The translations under genes were made by a program, and so were the position numbers. 64,000 nucleotides of DNA from Phycisphaerae bacterium (GTDB lineage: Bacteria; Planctomycetota; Phycisphaerae; Sedimentisphaerales; UBA12454), in assembly GCA_041652575.1 (NCBI GenBank), contig JBAZHC010000002.1, positions 226,032 through 290,031 of the forward strand, given 5' to 3'. Positions 34,530 to 43,055 of the stretch are shown one piece after another. The first letter of the stretch is position 1. Each line of letters starts with the position of its first letter. The notes under the pieces are model-generated. The model made no database searches, had not been told where the DNA came from, and worked only from the letters and a program-made list of their open reading frames with translations.

Positions 34530-35393
34530 TTATTTATTTGCCATTTGAATTACAGGCCAGATTCGATGGCTTATATTTTCGATAACATCTGGCAGCGTAA
34601 GTCTTGAATTGGATAGATTGCTGCGTTTTAAAAATGCATTCCATTGGATTTCTTTTGTGCCATCTTCTAAAAAATCTGCACTAAATGCTATGGGCAGTTC
34701 TTTTGGCAATTCAACTTTTCGACCGTTAAATGTTGCCTTAATTGCCTTGGATAGTAAATCATCATCGATATTCATATGATTTAAAAGAATGTAAACATCG
34801 TAAAAGTCTTTCATACGGCTGTTCATATATCCATGCACAACCATTGCATTGACTTTTTCGGCAATTACAGTGGCGGGATGATATGCCTTTAATCGCGGAG
34901 CAGGCAAATCCAGAATGGTTGGATATTCAATTTCCTGTGGGGCAGGTGTTAGGGCGTCGCCGAATCCAATATCTATCTGAAGTGGAATTCTTGCATTGGC
35001 CAAAAAAGCTGATAGACGTATCCTTATCCCAAAATATTCCTGATCATCACGTATATCATCTGTCCGTATCGAATCTGCATCGAATCTTAAACCATCATCA
35101 TCAAATACCGCATCACATGCATCAGAAAATAATTGTTTCAATTGCAGATGAGTCGGATTACCAAAACCAAGCAAATCAATGTCTCGGGTCGGGCGTCCCG
35201 GAACCTGGTGCCATAGAGCAAAAAGCATAGCACCTTTTAGTATAAATACATCTGAGTGTTTGGAGAGCATAAGCCTGTAAAGCAAACGTTCCAATCCATA
35301 TCTAATCAATATGCTATTGAAATCTTCCCCAGTTTTATCCCGGACATTCAGCAAACGTTGATGAATAGATTTTGCAGCGTCAGGTTTTTTCAT
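34530..35393 (-). CDS. AbiEii-like nucleotidyltransferase toxin
   Basis: The start at 35393 (MKKPDAAKSIHQRLLNVRDKTG) overlaps the AbiEi stop by 4 nt; 287 residues. FILKGAMLFALWHQVPGRPTRDIDLLG is the nucleotidyltransferase core with the D-x-D pair, and PATVIAEKVNAMVVHGYMNSRMKDFYDVY the second conserved motif. AbiEii toxins add nucleotides to tRNA or bind GTP and abort phage growth. With its antitoxin it is a complete type IV system, reading against the phage late genes. Confidence 0.92.
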   Translation of the reverse strand: MKKPDAAKSIHQRLLNVRDKTGEDFNSILIRYGLERLLYRLMLSKHSDVFILKGAMLFALWHQVPGRPTRDIDLLGFGNPTHLQLKQLFSDACDAVFDDDGLRFDADSIRTDDIRDDQEYFGIRIRLSAFLANARIPLQIDIGFGDALTPAPQEIEYPTILDLPAPRLKAYHPATVIAEKVNAMVVHGYMNSRMKDFYDVYILLNHMNIDDDLLSKAIKATFNGRKVELPKELPIAFSADFLEDGTKEIQWNAFLKRSNLSNSRLTLPDVIENISHRIWPVIQMANK

Positions 35394-35974
35394 TTGCTCA
35401 TTTCCAGGTAAGGACGCATGATGTTGGTCATGCGACATATTTTAGCATATTTCCAAATTTCATCACGATTTGCTTTCTTTTGGTTTAGACAATCAGTCAA
35501 AGCTTCACGAGCTACATCAATTCCGATTTGATTTCGGAATTTGAAACAATCGACTACTGTTTTAGCGGGGCAATAAACTCGAACAGTAAGCCCTTCTTTT
35601 TTATGTGAATCTATTCCTTCGGAAAAGGCCTTTCCGGTAAGTTTTACAATTCGAACATTCGGTGATTTTGGCTTTGAGTCATTGCTCTCGATGGCTACCC
35701 ATGTCTTATATGGCATTTGAGTTGTGATTTCATGAAACTGTAGTGCCGATAGAAGGCAAATTACACTGCGCGGCGATGAAGTCATAATTTCTGCAAATGC
35801 TTCGAATGTCAAATAATAACCAGCCATCGTATACACACCACGGGCAACGCGACGAAGAATGCCGCGTTTAGCCATATAGTGTAGAGTTGTTCTGGTGATG
35901 CCAGCCTTTTTAAGGTCAGATGCGCAAATTGTGCCCTTACTCTTTATTATATCTATTACTTTCTTTTTATTCAT
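35390..35974 (-). CDS. AbiEi-like antitoxin
   Basis: The 194 residues carry the N-terminal winged helix (CASDLKKAGITRTTLHYMAKRGILRRVARGVY) and C-terminal VYCPAKTVVDCFKFRNQIGIDVAREALTD. It both represses the operon and offsets the toxin without a direct complex, as known for the family. An inverted repeat 20 bp upstream is the likely operator. Confidence 0.92.
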   Translation of the reverse strand: MNKKKVIDIIKSKGTICASDLKKAGITRTTLHYMAKRGILRRVARGVYTMAGYYLTFEAFAEIMTSSPRSVICLLSALQFHEITTQMPYKTWVAIESNDSKPKSPNVRIVKLTGKAFSEGIDSHKKEGLTVRVYCPAKTVVDCFKFRNQIGIDVAREALTDCLNQKKANRDEIWKYAKICRMTNIMRPYLEMSK

Positions 35975-35994
35975 TTTAGCCTGTTAATTACTTT

Positions 35995-36024
35995 CAATCC
36001 CTATATGCTAACAATTAGGGATTG
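35995..36024. promoter_or_regulatory. AbiE operator candidate
   Basis: CAATCCCTA (35995-36003) and TAGGGATTG (36016-36024) are exact complements 12 bp apart, 20 bp upstream of the leftward abiEi start. Confidence 0.6.
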
Positions 36025-36348
36025 TTTGTCAAGGATGGAATTTTAAACTATTCATACTTTTTGTAACTGTTTTTACATTAAAATGACAATTTATAAGTGT
36101 TTTTCCTGAAAAATAAGCGTTTTGATGAATAAAGTGTCTAAAAGAATTGATTTTAGGCAAGGATATCTTTGTAAGTTAATTAGGGACTCCCAGGCTGCAT
36201 GTAATACTGTGTCTACATATGTAACAATTTTCATTTCGTCACGAATCATTATTGCATAGTCAAATCTGCATGTCATAATCAAACTTGACAACCAAATAAC
36301 GCGGTAAGCCTGCGACTGATCCTCGCGGGCGTAACCAGAAAATATAAG

Positions 36349-36388
36349 AGCCGTTCGGGGCCGAACACCCGGACGGCTTATTTTTTTT
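36349..36388 (+). terminator. Intrinsic terminator upstream of head operon
   Basis: AGCCGTTCGGG (36349-36359) and CCCGGACGGCT (36368-36378) pair over 11 bp with one G-T, an 8-nt loop, then TA and eight T. Confidence 0.88.
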
Positions 36389-36413
36389 GTACTCGTTTAT
36401 TTAGTTGCTTAAG

Positions 36414-36460
36414 GCGGGATAGAGCAATGGCAGAAGATGAAGATTCGAATCCTCTACCGC
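36414..36460 (+). other. tRNA-like remnant
   Basis: The start GCGGGATAGAGCAATGGCAG looks like the 5' half of a tRNA (acceptor and D arm) and the end ATTCGAATCCTCTACCGC like a T-loop and acceptor. The two meet with the anticodon arm deleted. TAGAG/CTCTA and GCGG/CCGC still pair. At 47 nt it cannot be a working tRNA. Confidence 0.45.
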
Positions 36461-36530
36461 AATTTTGTCAAAAGTTACATATGCGTAACAATATTTAAAT
36501 TTAGCTCAAATCAGCGTTACAAAAAAGGCT

Positions 36531-36571
36531 CTCGTGTTAATAAATAACCTATAGAGGGACATATTTTTTTA
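36531..36571 (+). promoter_or_regulatory. Shared phage element, head-operon copy (candidate promoter)
   Basis: The 29-nt core (36531-36559) is identical to the copies at 6238-6266 and 10628-10656, then CATATTTTTTT runs directly into the ATG at 36571. If transcription begins at the CTATAG/AGGG part, the first head gene would have a very short leader, with AGAGGG as a distant ribosome site. Confidence 0.75.
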
Positions 36572-36768
36572 TGGCTGAAAATTTAGAAGAAAAAATTTTA
36601 GAAAACGCTTCTACCCCTGCAAAAGTAAGCAGTGACGGACTTTCCGTCGAGCAGCATCCGCTGGCCGACCAGATTGCAGCAGATAAATACCTGGCAAGTA
36701 AAACGGCTGTCCGGAAAAAAGGGCTTGGTATAAAGTTTTCAAAATTATCTCCATCGGGAACGATTTAG
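36571..36768 (+). CDS. Small protein before portal (gpW-like position)
   Basis: The 65-residue protein (MAENLEEKILENASTPAKVS, LADQIAADKYLASKTAVRKKGLGIKFSKLSPSG) is helical in its middle. It stands directly before the portal, where head-completion proteins of the gpW type often lie. Similar size and position are the only support; the function is unproven. It is the first gene of the head operon. Confidence 0.65.
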   Translation: MAENLEEKILENASTPAKVSSDGLSVEQHPLADQIAADKYLASKTAVRKKGLGIKFSKLSPSGTI

Positions 36769-36770
36769 TT

Positions 36771-38189
36771 ATGTGGTTTTTCGGTAAAAACAAAGAGCGT
36801 AAAGTCATCCGTCCGGCAGGACGAATCATGCGGGCAAGGTTTGATGCTGCCCAGACCACAGCAGATAACCAGAGGCACTGGTCAAATGCAGATTCTTTGT
36901 CAGCTGATGGCGCTGCAAGCGTCGAAGTTCGCAGAACCCTCCGTAACCGCAGCCGTTATGAAGTCGCTAATAACAGTTATGCCAAAGGAATAATTTCTAC
37001 TCTGGCAAATGATGTGGTTGGGACAGGACCACGGCTTCAGATGCTCACTGATGATAATAATGGAAACGGCATTATCGAAACAGAATTTATGAATTGGGCT
37101 TCTCAAATTCGCCTTGCCCAAAAACTTCGTACTATGCGTATGGCAAGGGCCTCTGATGGTGAGGCTTTTGGGATTCTGACGATTAATCGCAATCTAAACT
37201 CTCCTGTAAAACTTGACCTTCGACTTGTTGAGGCAGATCAGGTTACGACACCCTGGTCAAAATATTTTAATCAGCAATCCTTAGTTGATGGTATTGAATT
37301 TGATTTGTTTGGAAATCCGTCTGCTTATTACGTTCTCAAGAATCATCCTGGCTCAATGTCTCTGACATTTGACCAGGAGTATAACGCTGTCGACGCTGAT
37401 TCAATGGTTCATTGGTTCAGGGCAGAGCGGCCAGGTCAAAGCAGAGGGATTCCAGAGATAACACCGGCGTTTCCTTTATTTGCACAGCTTCGAAGATATA
37501 CACTTGCTGTGATTGCAGCCGCTGAAACGGCCGCTGATTTTGCAGCGGTTTTATATACAGACTCACCAGCAAATGGTGAAGCGGCAAATTTAGAGCCGAT
37601 GGATGTGGTTGCCCTTGAAAAAAGAATGGCAACAACACTTCCCGATGGCTGGAAGCTGGGTCAGATAGAAGCCCATCAGCCAACGACCACTTACGGTGAA
37701 TTTAAAAACCAGATTTTAAATGAGATAGCCAGATGTCTGAATATGCCATTTAATATCGCAGCATGTAATTCATCGGGATACAACTATGCCTCAGGCCGGC
37801 TCGACCATCAAACATATTACAAGAGTATCAGGGTGGATCAAGCTGACATGGCCATGGTCATTCTCGACCGGATTTTGCAGGCATGGCTTAATGAGGCAAT
37901 TTTAATTTCAGATTATCTGCCGCTTCACTGGCGAACTATGCGGCGTTTCTCGCACCAGTGGTTCTGGGATGGCACAGAGCATGTCGATCCAGCAAAAGAG
38001 GCCAAGGCACAAGAAATAAGACTAGCCAATCATACGACAACGTTGGCAGATGAATATGCAAAGCAGGGTAAAGACTGGGAAGTTGAACTTCGCCAGCGAG
38101 CAAGAGAAAAACAGCTTATGGATGAGCTTGGTATTTCACCAGAAAAAATAACAACTTCAATTACGGAGACAGATGATGAAGAGCAGTAA
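36771..38189 (+). CDS. Phage portal protein, lambda family
   Basis: A 472-residue protein with lambda gpB-like features: RSRYEVANNSYAKGIISTLANDVVG, LRLVEADQVTTPW, LVDGIEFDLFGNPSAYYV, VHWFRAERPGQSRGIPEITP, NMPFNIAACNSSGYNYASGRLDHQTY. It forms the dodecameric DNA channel at the head vertex. The stop overlaps the following gene by 17 nt. Confidence 0.93.
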   Translation: MWFFGKNKERKVIRPAGRIMRARFDAAQTTADNQRHWSNADSLSADGAASVEVRRTLRNRSRYEVANNSYAKGIISTLANDVVGTGPRLQMLTDDNNGNGIIETEFMNWASQIRLAQKLRTMRMARASDGEAFGILTINRNLNSPVKLDLRLVEADQVTTPWSKYFNQQSLVDGIEFDLFGNPSAYYVLKNHPGSMSLTFDQEYNAVDADSMVHWFRAERPGQSRGIPEITPAFPLFAQLRRYTLAVIAAAETAADFAAVLYTDSPANGEAANLEPMDVVALEKRMATTLPDGWKLGQIEAHQPTTTYGEFKNQILNEIARCLNMPFNIAACNSSGYNYASGRLDHQTYYKSIRVDQADMAMVILDRILQAWLNEAILISDYLPLHWRTMRRFSHQWFWDGTEHVDPAKEAKAQEIRLANHTTTLADEYAKQGKDWEVELRQRAREKQLMDELGISPEKITTSITETDDEEQ

Positions 38190-40080
38190 ATTAAATATCA
38201 CGGCAAATTTTCAATTAGAGGCAGCCCAGGCGTTAGCTGAAAATGAAAAACCAAAGAACAGGCGTTTTTCAATGACTGCATATACAGGCGGTCCGATGGC
38301 CCTGGATGGCTGGAAGTATCCTGTGGTCATTGACTTGCAGGGTTTAAATGTCGGAAGCAGTTCGCGGCCGATTTTTATCAGTCATAACCAGGACGTTGAT
38401 GACCTCCTGGGCCAGACAGACCATGTGGATATCGTTGAAAACAACCTTATCGCTGTCGGTGAAATCCTCGGCGATTCACCTCGAGTGATGAGAGTAATTA
38501 CATTGGCTGATAAAGGTTTCAACTGGCAGGCATCGATTGGCGCACGGGCAGAGCAGGTCGAGTTTATAAAGGCAGGCAGTAATGTAACCGTAAACGGCAA
38601 GGAATTTACCGGCCCATTAAATGTAGCACGTAAATCGGCCCTGGGTGAGATAAGTTTCGTAACCCTGGGGGCTGATAACAATACTTCGGCAACAATAGCC
38701 GCGAAAAATCAGGAGCAAACTATGGAAAATATCGAAAATCAGGAAACAAATAAAAAAGAGGAAACGACTATTACCGCAGAAACTACAATTGCAGATATCA
38801 GGGCGGCTGCCGCAGCGGAGACTACCCGCATTGCAGCTATCAAGAAAATCTGCGGCAGTAAGTACGATGATATCGAGGCAAAAGCAATTGCCGAGGGTTG
38901 GGATCAGCCTAAATGTGAGCTTGAAGTGCTAAGAGCATCGCGACCGACAGTAAGTACGCCATTATCTTCGCAAAAGATTACAGCTACACCAAAAGTCTTT
39001 GAGGCAGTAGCATTGATGGCCAGCGGTGTTGGAACTTCTCGATTGGAAAAATTCTATGATATCCAGACTCTTGAGGCAGCAGATAAACTCCGCGGTATAG
39101 GTATCCAGGAATACTGCGAGCAGATTTGCGCAATGCAGCTGCCAAGATTCAGGCGTGATGCATCAGCCTGGCTTGCGGCAGCTTTTAGCACAGCATCACT
39201 GCCGGGAATTTTGTCAAACGTTGCAAATAAGATGCTCCTGGAAGGCTACAGCTATATCGAGGATGCCTGGCGCAAAATCTGCAAGATTGCAAGTGTCAAC
39301 GACTTTAAAGAACACAGCAGGTACCGTATGACAGGTAGTTTTAAGTTCGAGCAGGTTGGCCCGGACGGTGAACTCAAGCACGGAAAGATTGATGAGCAGA
39401 AGTATGGTCAGAAGGCAGATACCCACGGCATCATGTTTGCGCTCACTCGTCAGATGATTATCAATGATGACCTTGCTGCATTTACAGATGTGCCAAGGCA
39501 GATCGGTATGGGCGCAGCTGAGGCGATAGCTGATGCTGTCTGGGGACTTTTGCTCTCTAATCCATCGAGTTTCTTTTCGACAGCTCATAAAAATTACAAG
39601 GATGGTGCGGATACTCTGCTTTGCCTTGATTCACTTACTGATGCGGAGGTTTTGTTCAATGACCAGACTAAGCCAAACGGCAGGCCGTTAGGCGTTGGAG
39701 CATCGATGCTTCTTGTTCCACCTGCATTGAGGGTACCGGCAGATATGCTTATGAAGTCACTATCACTTAATGAGACAACTACTGCAAACAAAGGCAAGCC
39801 TTCGAATAATCCTCATGTTGGTAAATTCGAAGTTGTATCGAGCAGTTATTTGAGCAATTCATCCTTTAACGGATATAGCTCAAAGGCTTGGTATCTGTTT
39901 GCCGATCCAAACAGACTGCCGGCACTGGAAGTTGCGTTCCTAAATGGAATCGATCAGCCCACAGTTGAAAAGACCGATGCCGATTTTAACACACTCGGTA
40001 TTCAGTTCAGGGGCTTTATCGATTTTGGTGTTCGTGAGCAGGATTACCGTGGAGCGGTAAAGTTCAAGGGTGAAGCTTAA
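38173..40080 (+). CDS. Prohead protease fused to major capsid protein
   Basis: The single 635-residue chain has a prohead protease-like N-terminus (about 30-180: RPIFISHNQDVDDLLGQTD with the His, and KSALGEISFVTLGADNN with the Ser). A charged coiled linker or scaffold-like part follows (185-260), then a capsid domain from about 290 (FEAVALMASGVG...FRRDASAWLAAAFSTASLPGILSNVANKMLLEGY) to LGIQFRGFIDFGVREQDYRGAVKFKG. Protease, scaffold and capsid are usually separate; fusion means the protein must free itself. Start 38173 or 38176. Confidence 0.88.
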   Translation: MMKSSKLNITANFQLEAAQALAENEKPKNRRFSMTAYTGGPMALDGWKYPVVIDLQGLNVGSSSRPIFISHNQDVDDLLGQTDHVDIVENNLIAVGEILGDSPRVMRVITLADKGFNWQASIGARAEQVEFIKAGSNVTVNGKEFTGPLNVARKSALGEISFVTLGADNNTSATIAAKNQEQTMENIENQETNKKEETTITAETTIADIRAAAAAETTRIAAIKKICGSKYDDIEAKAIAEGWDQPKCELEVLRASRPTVSTPLSSQKITATPKVFEAVALMASGVGTSRLEKFYDIQTLEAADKLRGIGIQEYCEQICAMQLPRFRRDASAWLAAAFSTASLPGILSNVANKMLLEGYSYIEDAWRKICKIASVNDFKEHSRYRMTGSFKFEQVGPDGELKHGKIDEQKYGQKADTHGIMFALTRQMIINDDLAAFTDVPRQIGMGAAEAIADAVWGLLLSNPSSFFSTAHKNYKDGADTLLCLDSLTDAEVLFNDQTKPNGRPLGVGASMLLVPPALRVPADMLMKSLSLNETTTANKGKPSNNPHVGKFEVVSSSYLSNSSFNGYSSKAWYLFADPNRLPALEVAFLNGIDQPTVEKTDADFNTLGIQFRGFIDFGVREQDYRGAVKFKGEA

Positions 40081-40111
40081 TATTCTTTTTTAACAATATA
40101 GGAGATAAACA

Positions 40112-40852
40112 ATGACTATTAGTTTTTATCAGAATGGCAAATCGATAGATTACACACCGGCTGTGGATGTACCGGCCGGCACTATCGTTGTATTAAAAGG
40201 TCTTGTCGGTATCACAAAGCTCGATATCCCGGCAAATACCAAAGGGGCACTGTGCATTGAAGGTATCTTTGCAGTTCCCAAAAAGAACGAGGCATTTGCA
40301 GAAGGCTTGCCCGTCTGGCTGGATGCCAATGGCGACCCATATGGTGGTACGGCAGGAACCGGTGCTGCAACACAGATTGGTGGTGATGCTCAGGCATCTG
40401 ATGATGTTCTGCTTGGCAAGGCAGTAATTGCAGCGGCGGCAACCGACCAGTTTGCATATGTTGCTTTAAATAAGTTTGACCCACGCATCCCGACATTTGC
40501 AGGTGCTGCTCGCATCACAAAAGCGGCAAGTGCAAACGCAGCGGCAACAGAGTCTGGCGTTTGCTACGACTGCACGGCAGATAATACTGTTATTACTCTA
40601 CCGGCCACGGCGGCGGGTCTTGAGTTTACAGTAATGAACCTTGCCGCTGACGGTGCGGCCCTTGTTGAAGTTGATTTTCAGGCTGGCGACAAGTCACTTG
40701 GCGGTCTTGGTGTTGCCGCTGGCGGCGATGGCAAGAAACTGTCGAACACCAAGGCAACGGCAAAGAAGGGTGATTTCATTACGTTTGCCAGCGATGGAAC
40801 AGATGGTTATCGGATAAAGGCAATTCGCGGCACGTGGGCTCAGGAGGCGTAG
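40112..40852 (+). CDS. DUF2190-type capsid decoration protein
   Basis: Residues about 1-110 (YTPAVDVPAGTIVVLKGLVGITKLDIPANTKGALCIEGIFAVPK) match the DUF2190 pattern found behind capsid genes. The second half (GDDVLLGKAV...ITLPATAAGLEFTVMNL) is another beta domain, making it longer (246 aa) than the usual 110. It probably decorates or stabilises the head. GGAG precedes the ATG. Confidence 0.8.
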   Translation: MTISFYQNGKSIDYTPAVDVPAGTIVVLKGLVGITKLDIPANTKGALCIEGIFAVPKKNEAFAEGLPVWLDANGDPYGGTAGTGAATQIGGDAQASDDVLLGKAVIAAAATDQFAYVALNKFDPRIPTFAGAARITKAASANAAATESGVCYDCTADNTVITLPATAAGLEFTVMNLAADGAALVEVDFQAGDKSLGGLGVAAGGDGKKLSNTKATAKKGDFITFASDGTDGYRIKAIRGTWAQEA

Positions 40853-40922
40853 AATAATTTGACGATTATTCCTCCACAGGCATAGGTGGGTCCGAACCTG
40901 TGGAGGTTTTCGGAGCAGTGAA

Positions 40923-41291
40923 ATGTCAAATCTACTTGAAACCGGTTCTGATTATCTGCAGGCACAACTTAAACAATTCGCCTCGAGCGAAGTTGCATAT
41001 CGCAGGGGCCAAGACAGTGTTGTTGTTAAGGCGATTATTGGCAGTACGAAAGTAGAGGTTGACGATGGTGGTGGTGCCAAGATTAAGACCGACATTATTG
41101 ATTTTCTAATATCGACAGCAGATTTAGTACTTAATGGAAGTGCTATTACGCCCCAGCACGGTGACAAGATAGAGCTTGGAAGCTGTGAATATGAAGTCTT
41201 GTTTCTGGCTGGTGATGGCTGCTGGCGGTTCAGTGATGCGTTTGGAAAGACAATGAGAATTCACACCAAAAGAACAGGAGATGTAAGCTAA
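40923..41291 (+). CDS. Head-tail connector-like protein (122 aa)
   Basis: The product has N-terminal helix LLETGSDYLQAQLKQFASSEVAYRRG and a beta-barrel-like rest (SVVVKAIIGSTKVEV...HGDKIELGSCEYEVLFLAGDGCWRFSD). Position between capsid and tail genes and this helix-plus-barrel shape suit a head-completion protein. The stop overlaps the next ATG (TAATG). Confidence 0.65.
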   Translation: MSNLLETGSDYLQAQLKQFASSEVAYRRGQDSVVVKAIIGSTKVEVDDGGGAKIKTDIIDFLISTADLVLNGSAITPQHGDKIELGSCEYEVLFLAGDGCWRFSDAFGKTMRIHTKRTGDVS

Positions 41292-41641
41292 TGATTCGAT
41301 ATAAAATTATCGCAGCGAGTTTACCTTTTATAATGTTATCAAATTCTACATCGGAAATTGCAGTTGAGCAGGTTGGCGGCCTTGCCGGTACGATACTCAA
41401 ATACGGTGAGCTTGGTCTTTGTCTGGTTCTTGTCGCGTATCTTATTTGGAGCAATTGGACACTTGTCAATTCTCTTCAGGTAATGATGAAAGATAAAACT
41501 GCCCAGGAAGAGCGATTGATAGGTGTGTTGCACGAATTTTGCAGTGTATGCCGCCAGCGGCCTTGTTTGATGAAGTCGGCGGCGTTTGATTCACAAAATG
41601 TTGATGGTATCGTCAATAAGGAAACCACAGATGTCAGTTAA
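41291..41641 (+). CDS. Single-span membrane protein, possible holin
   Basis: The 116 residues have a weak N-terminal hydrophobic part and one clear transmembrane segment (YGELGLCLVLVAYLIWSNW), followed by a charged helix (MMKDKTAQEERLIGVLHEF) and a short cysteine motif CSVCRQRPC. This order resembles BhlA-like holins. Its place among connector genes is unusual for lysis. No endolysin lies nearby, so the call is tentative. Confidence 0.5.
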   Translation: MIRYKIIAASLPFIMLSNSTSEIAVEQVGGLAGTILKYGELGLCLVLVAYLIWSNWTLVNSLQVMMKDKTAQEERLIGVLHEFCSVCRQRPCLMKSAAFDSQNVDGIVNKETTDVS

Positions 41642-42059
41642 TACGATTCAAATATCGGATGCCCTCGTAGCAGCTCTCAATGGCGGTTCTTTTGGTAAGC
41701 AGTTTGTTGCCAAAATGTCTGTGTTGCCGCCGTTTGAAATCAAAGACCTGTCCGATTTACAGGTTACGGTAATTCCGAGGAATGTGGATGTCAGTATTTT
41801 GTCCCGTGACAAAAATATGTATGACCACACGATTGACGTTGCCATACAGAAAAAGTTAGATGCTCCGATTGAGCCGGAGTTTGACAGTTTGGTTGCGTTT
41901 TGTTTTGAATTGGTTTCTGCGATAAGTCAAACTGACCTCAGAGATATTAACGTGTGTTATTCAGGTGTGGCCATCGATCCGCTTTATTCGCTCGATGATT
42001 TGGCCCAGGATGGCATTTTTACAAGTGTTTTGTCTGTGAAATATAAAACGGCAAGTTAG
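41631..42059 (+). CDS. Minor head or tail-completion protein (142 aa)
   Basis: The start at 41631 (MSVNTIQISDALVAALNGGSF) overlaps the preceding gene by 11 nt. The protein is alpha/beta: LQVTVIPRNVDVSILSRDKNMYDHTIDVAIQKKL then CFELVSAISQ and FTSVLSVKYKTAS. This resembles tail-terminator-like proteins of siphoviruses. Order in the operon fits that role. Confidence 0.65.
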   Translation: MSVNTIQISDALVAALNGGSFGKQFVAKMSVLPPFEIKDLSDLQVTVIPRNVDVSILSRDKNMYDHTIDVAIQKKLDAPIEPEFDSLVAFCFELVSAISQTDLRDINVCYSGVAIDPLYSLDDLAQDGIFTSVLSVKYKTAS

Positions 42060-42069
42060 GTTTTAAAAT

Positions 42070-42165
42070 ATGAAGTACAGAGAAATATCAAAACGTAAAA
42101 AAAGTTATAACTATTCACAGGAAGAAGTTGCCCTGATGATTTCCAAAGCGAGAGGTCAGGCATAA
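42070..42165 (+). CDS. Very small basic protein (31 aa)
   Basis: MKYREISKRKKSYNYSQEEV and ten more residues to GQA. AAAATA precedes it with no good ribosome site. Its stop overlaps the next ATG (TAATG), which supports translation coupling. Function unknown. Confidence 0.4.
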   Translation: MKYREISKRKKSYNYSQEEVALMISKARGQA

Positions 42166-43019
42166 TGATAAAGTATGCCCACGCTATCGGCAATTGGAGT
42201 ACGATGAATTGGTACGATGCTGCAATAAACGGCAATATCGTATCAACTCCCGGCGATGGCGATATTGCCGATTTGAACGGTTATGCTATTACGATGGATA
42301 TAGCTACTATACCGGCATCAGGTACATTGCTTGCTTTGAGAAGTCCATCAAAGACCGGCTATTTGATTGTGAGCTTAGATGCAGGGGCAGGATTGGGTAA
42401 TCTTGCTATTAACGCCGCATCAATTACGGCAGGGACAAGAAACGGTGGTTTTATTGCTGTTAGCGGTACGACATACACACTTACAATAAATGCCGGCCAA
42501 ATAACTGCCGGAAGTGCGTCCGGGGCTATTGCGATAGATAATACACAGGCGGCACACATCATAATTGTATGTGCGAATTTATGGGGTGGTGGTGGTATAT
42601 CTTCCGCGTATGGTTTAAGAAATTCTTCGACTGGACAGATAGATATTACAGGTAATGTTCGCGGTGGGGCCGGCTCAAATAATTTCGGTCTTTATAATAT
42701 GTCTTCGGGTGCTATTAACATAAATGGTAATGTTCTTGGGAGTGAATATGACAAGTCGGCAGTGGGAGTTTTCAATAATGCATCAGGAATTATCACTATA
42801 ACAGGAAATTTGATTTATGGCACATTGTCTTGTCCGTATAACGGTTATCGTCCGGTATTAACCCTCGGCAGTCAGTATTATTATCAAATGGGAAGTGCGA
42901 ACATTAAATTCCCACAACAATTGGCCACATCTAAAGTATTAAAGGGCACTCAACACGGCGATACAATAGGCACGCTTTCCCCTGATAGTCCGTTTAGAAG
43001 ATTACCGTTAATTACCTGA
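42165..43019 (+). CDS. Beta-rich repeat protein, possible fibre or adhesin
   Basis: The 284 residues are rich in G, N, S, T and I. They contain repeats of the form sGxIxIxGNVxGG (STGQIDITGNVRGGAGSNN, SSGAININGNVLGSEYDKS, ASGIITITGNLIYG), which suggest a right-handed beta-helix. No catalytic motif is seen. In a tail module this could be a capsid fibre or receptor-binding element. Confidence 0.65.
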   Translation: MIKYAHAIGNWSTMNWYDAAINGNIVSTPGDGDIADLNGYAITMDIATIPASGTLLALRSPSKTGYLIVSLDAGAGLGNLAINAASITAGTRNGGFIAVSGTTYTLTINAGQITAGSASGAIAIDNTQAAHIIIVCANLWGGGGISSAYGLRNSSTGQIDITGNVRGGAGSNNFGLYNMSSGAININGNVLGSEYDKSAVGVFNNASGIITITGNLIYGTLSCPYNGYRPVLTLGSQYYYQMGSANIKFPQQLATSKVLKGTQHGDTIGTLSPDSPFRRLPLIT

Positions 43020-43055
43020 TGGAAAATATGAATGACCAGAGAAAGGATTTTTAAT

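Larger units (their letters stand above)
35975..36570. other. Regulatory region before the head operon
   Basis: 596 bp without a supported gene. They hold the AbiE inverted repeat (35995-36024), a strong rightward terminator (36349-36388), a tRNA-like remnant (36414-36460) and the third shared element (36531-36571). The terminator insulates the head operon from upstream transcription. Confidence 0.6.

Noticed and set aside
36091..36291. Minus-strand frame of 66 codons
   Set aside because: No ribosome site, no family features, and located in a regulatory gap.
36410..36465. Intact tRNA gene before the head operon
   Set aside because: Only 47 nt between the paired ends, with the anticodon arm missing.
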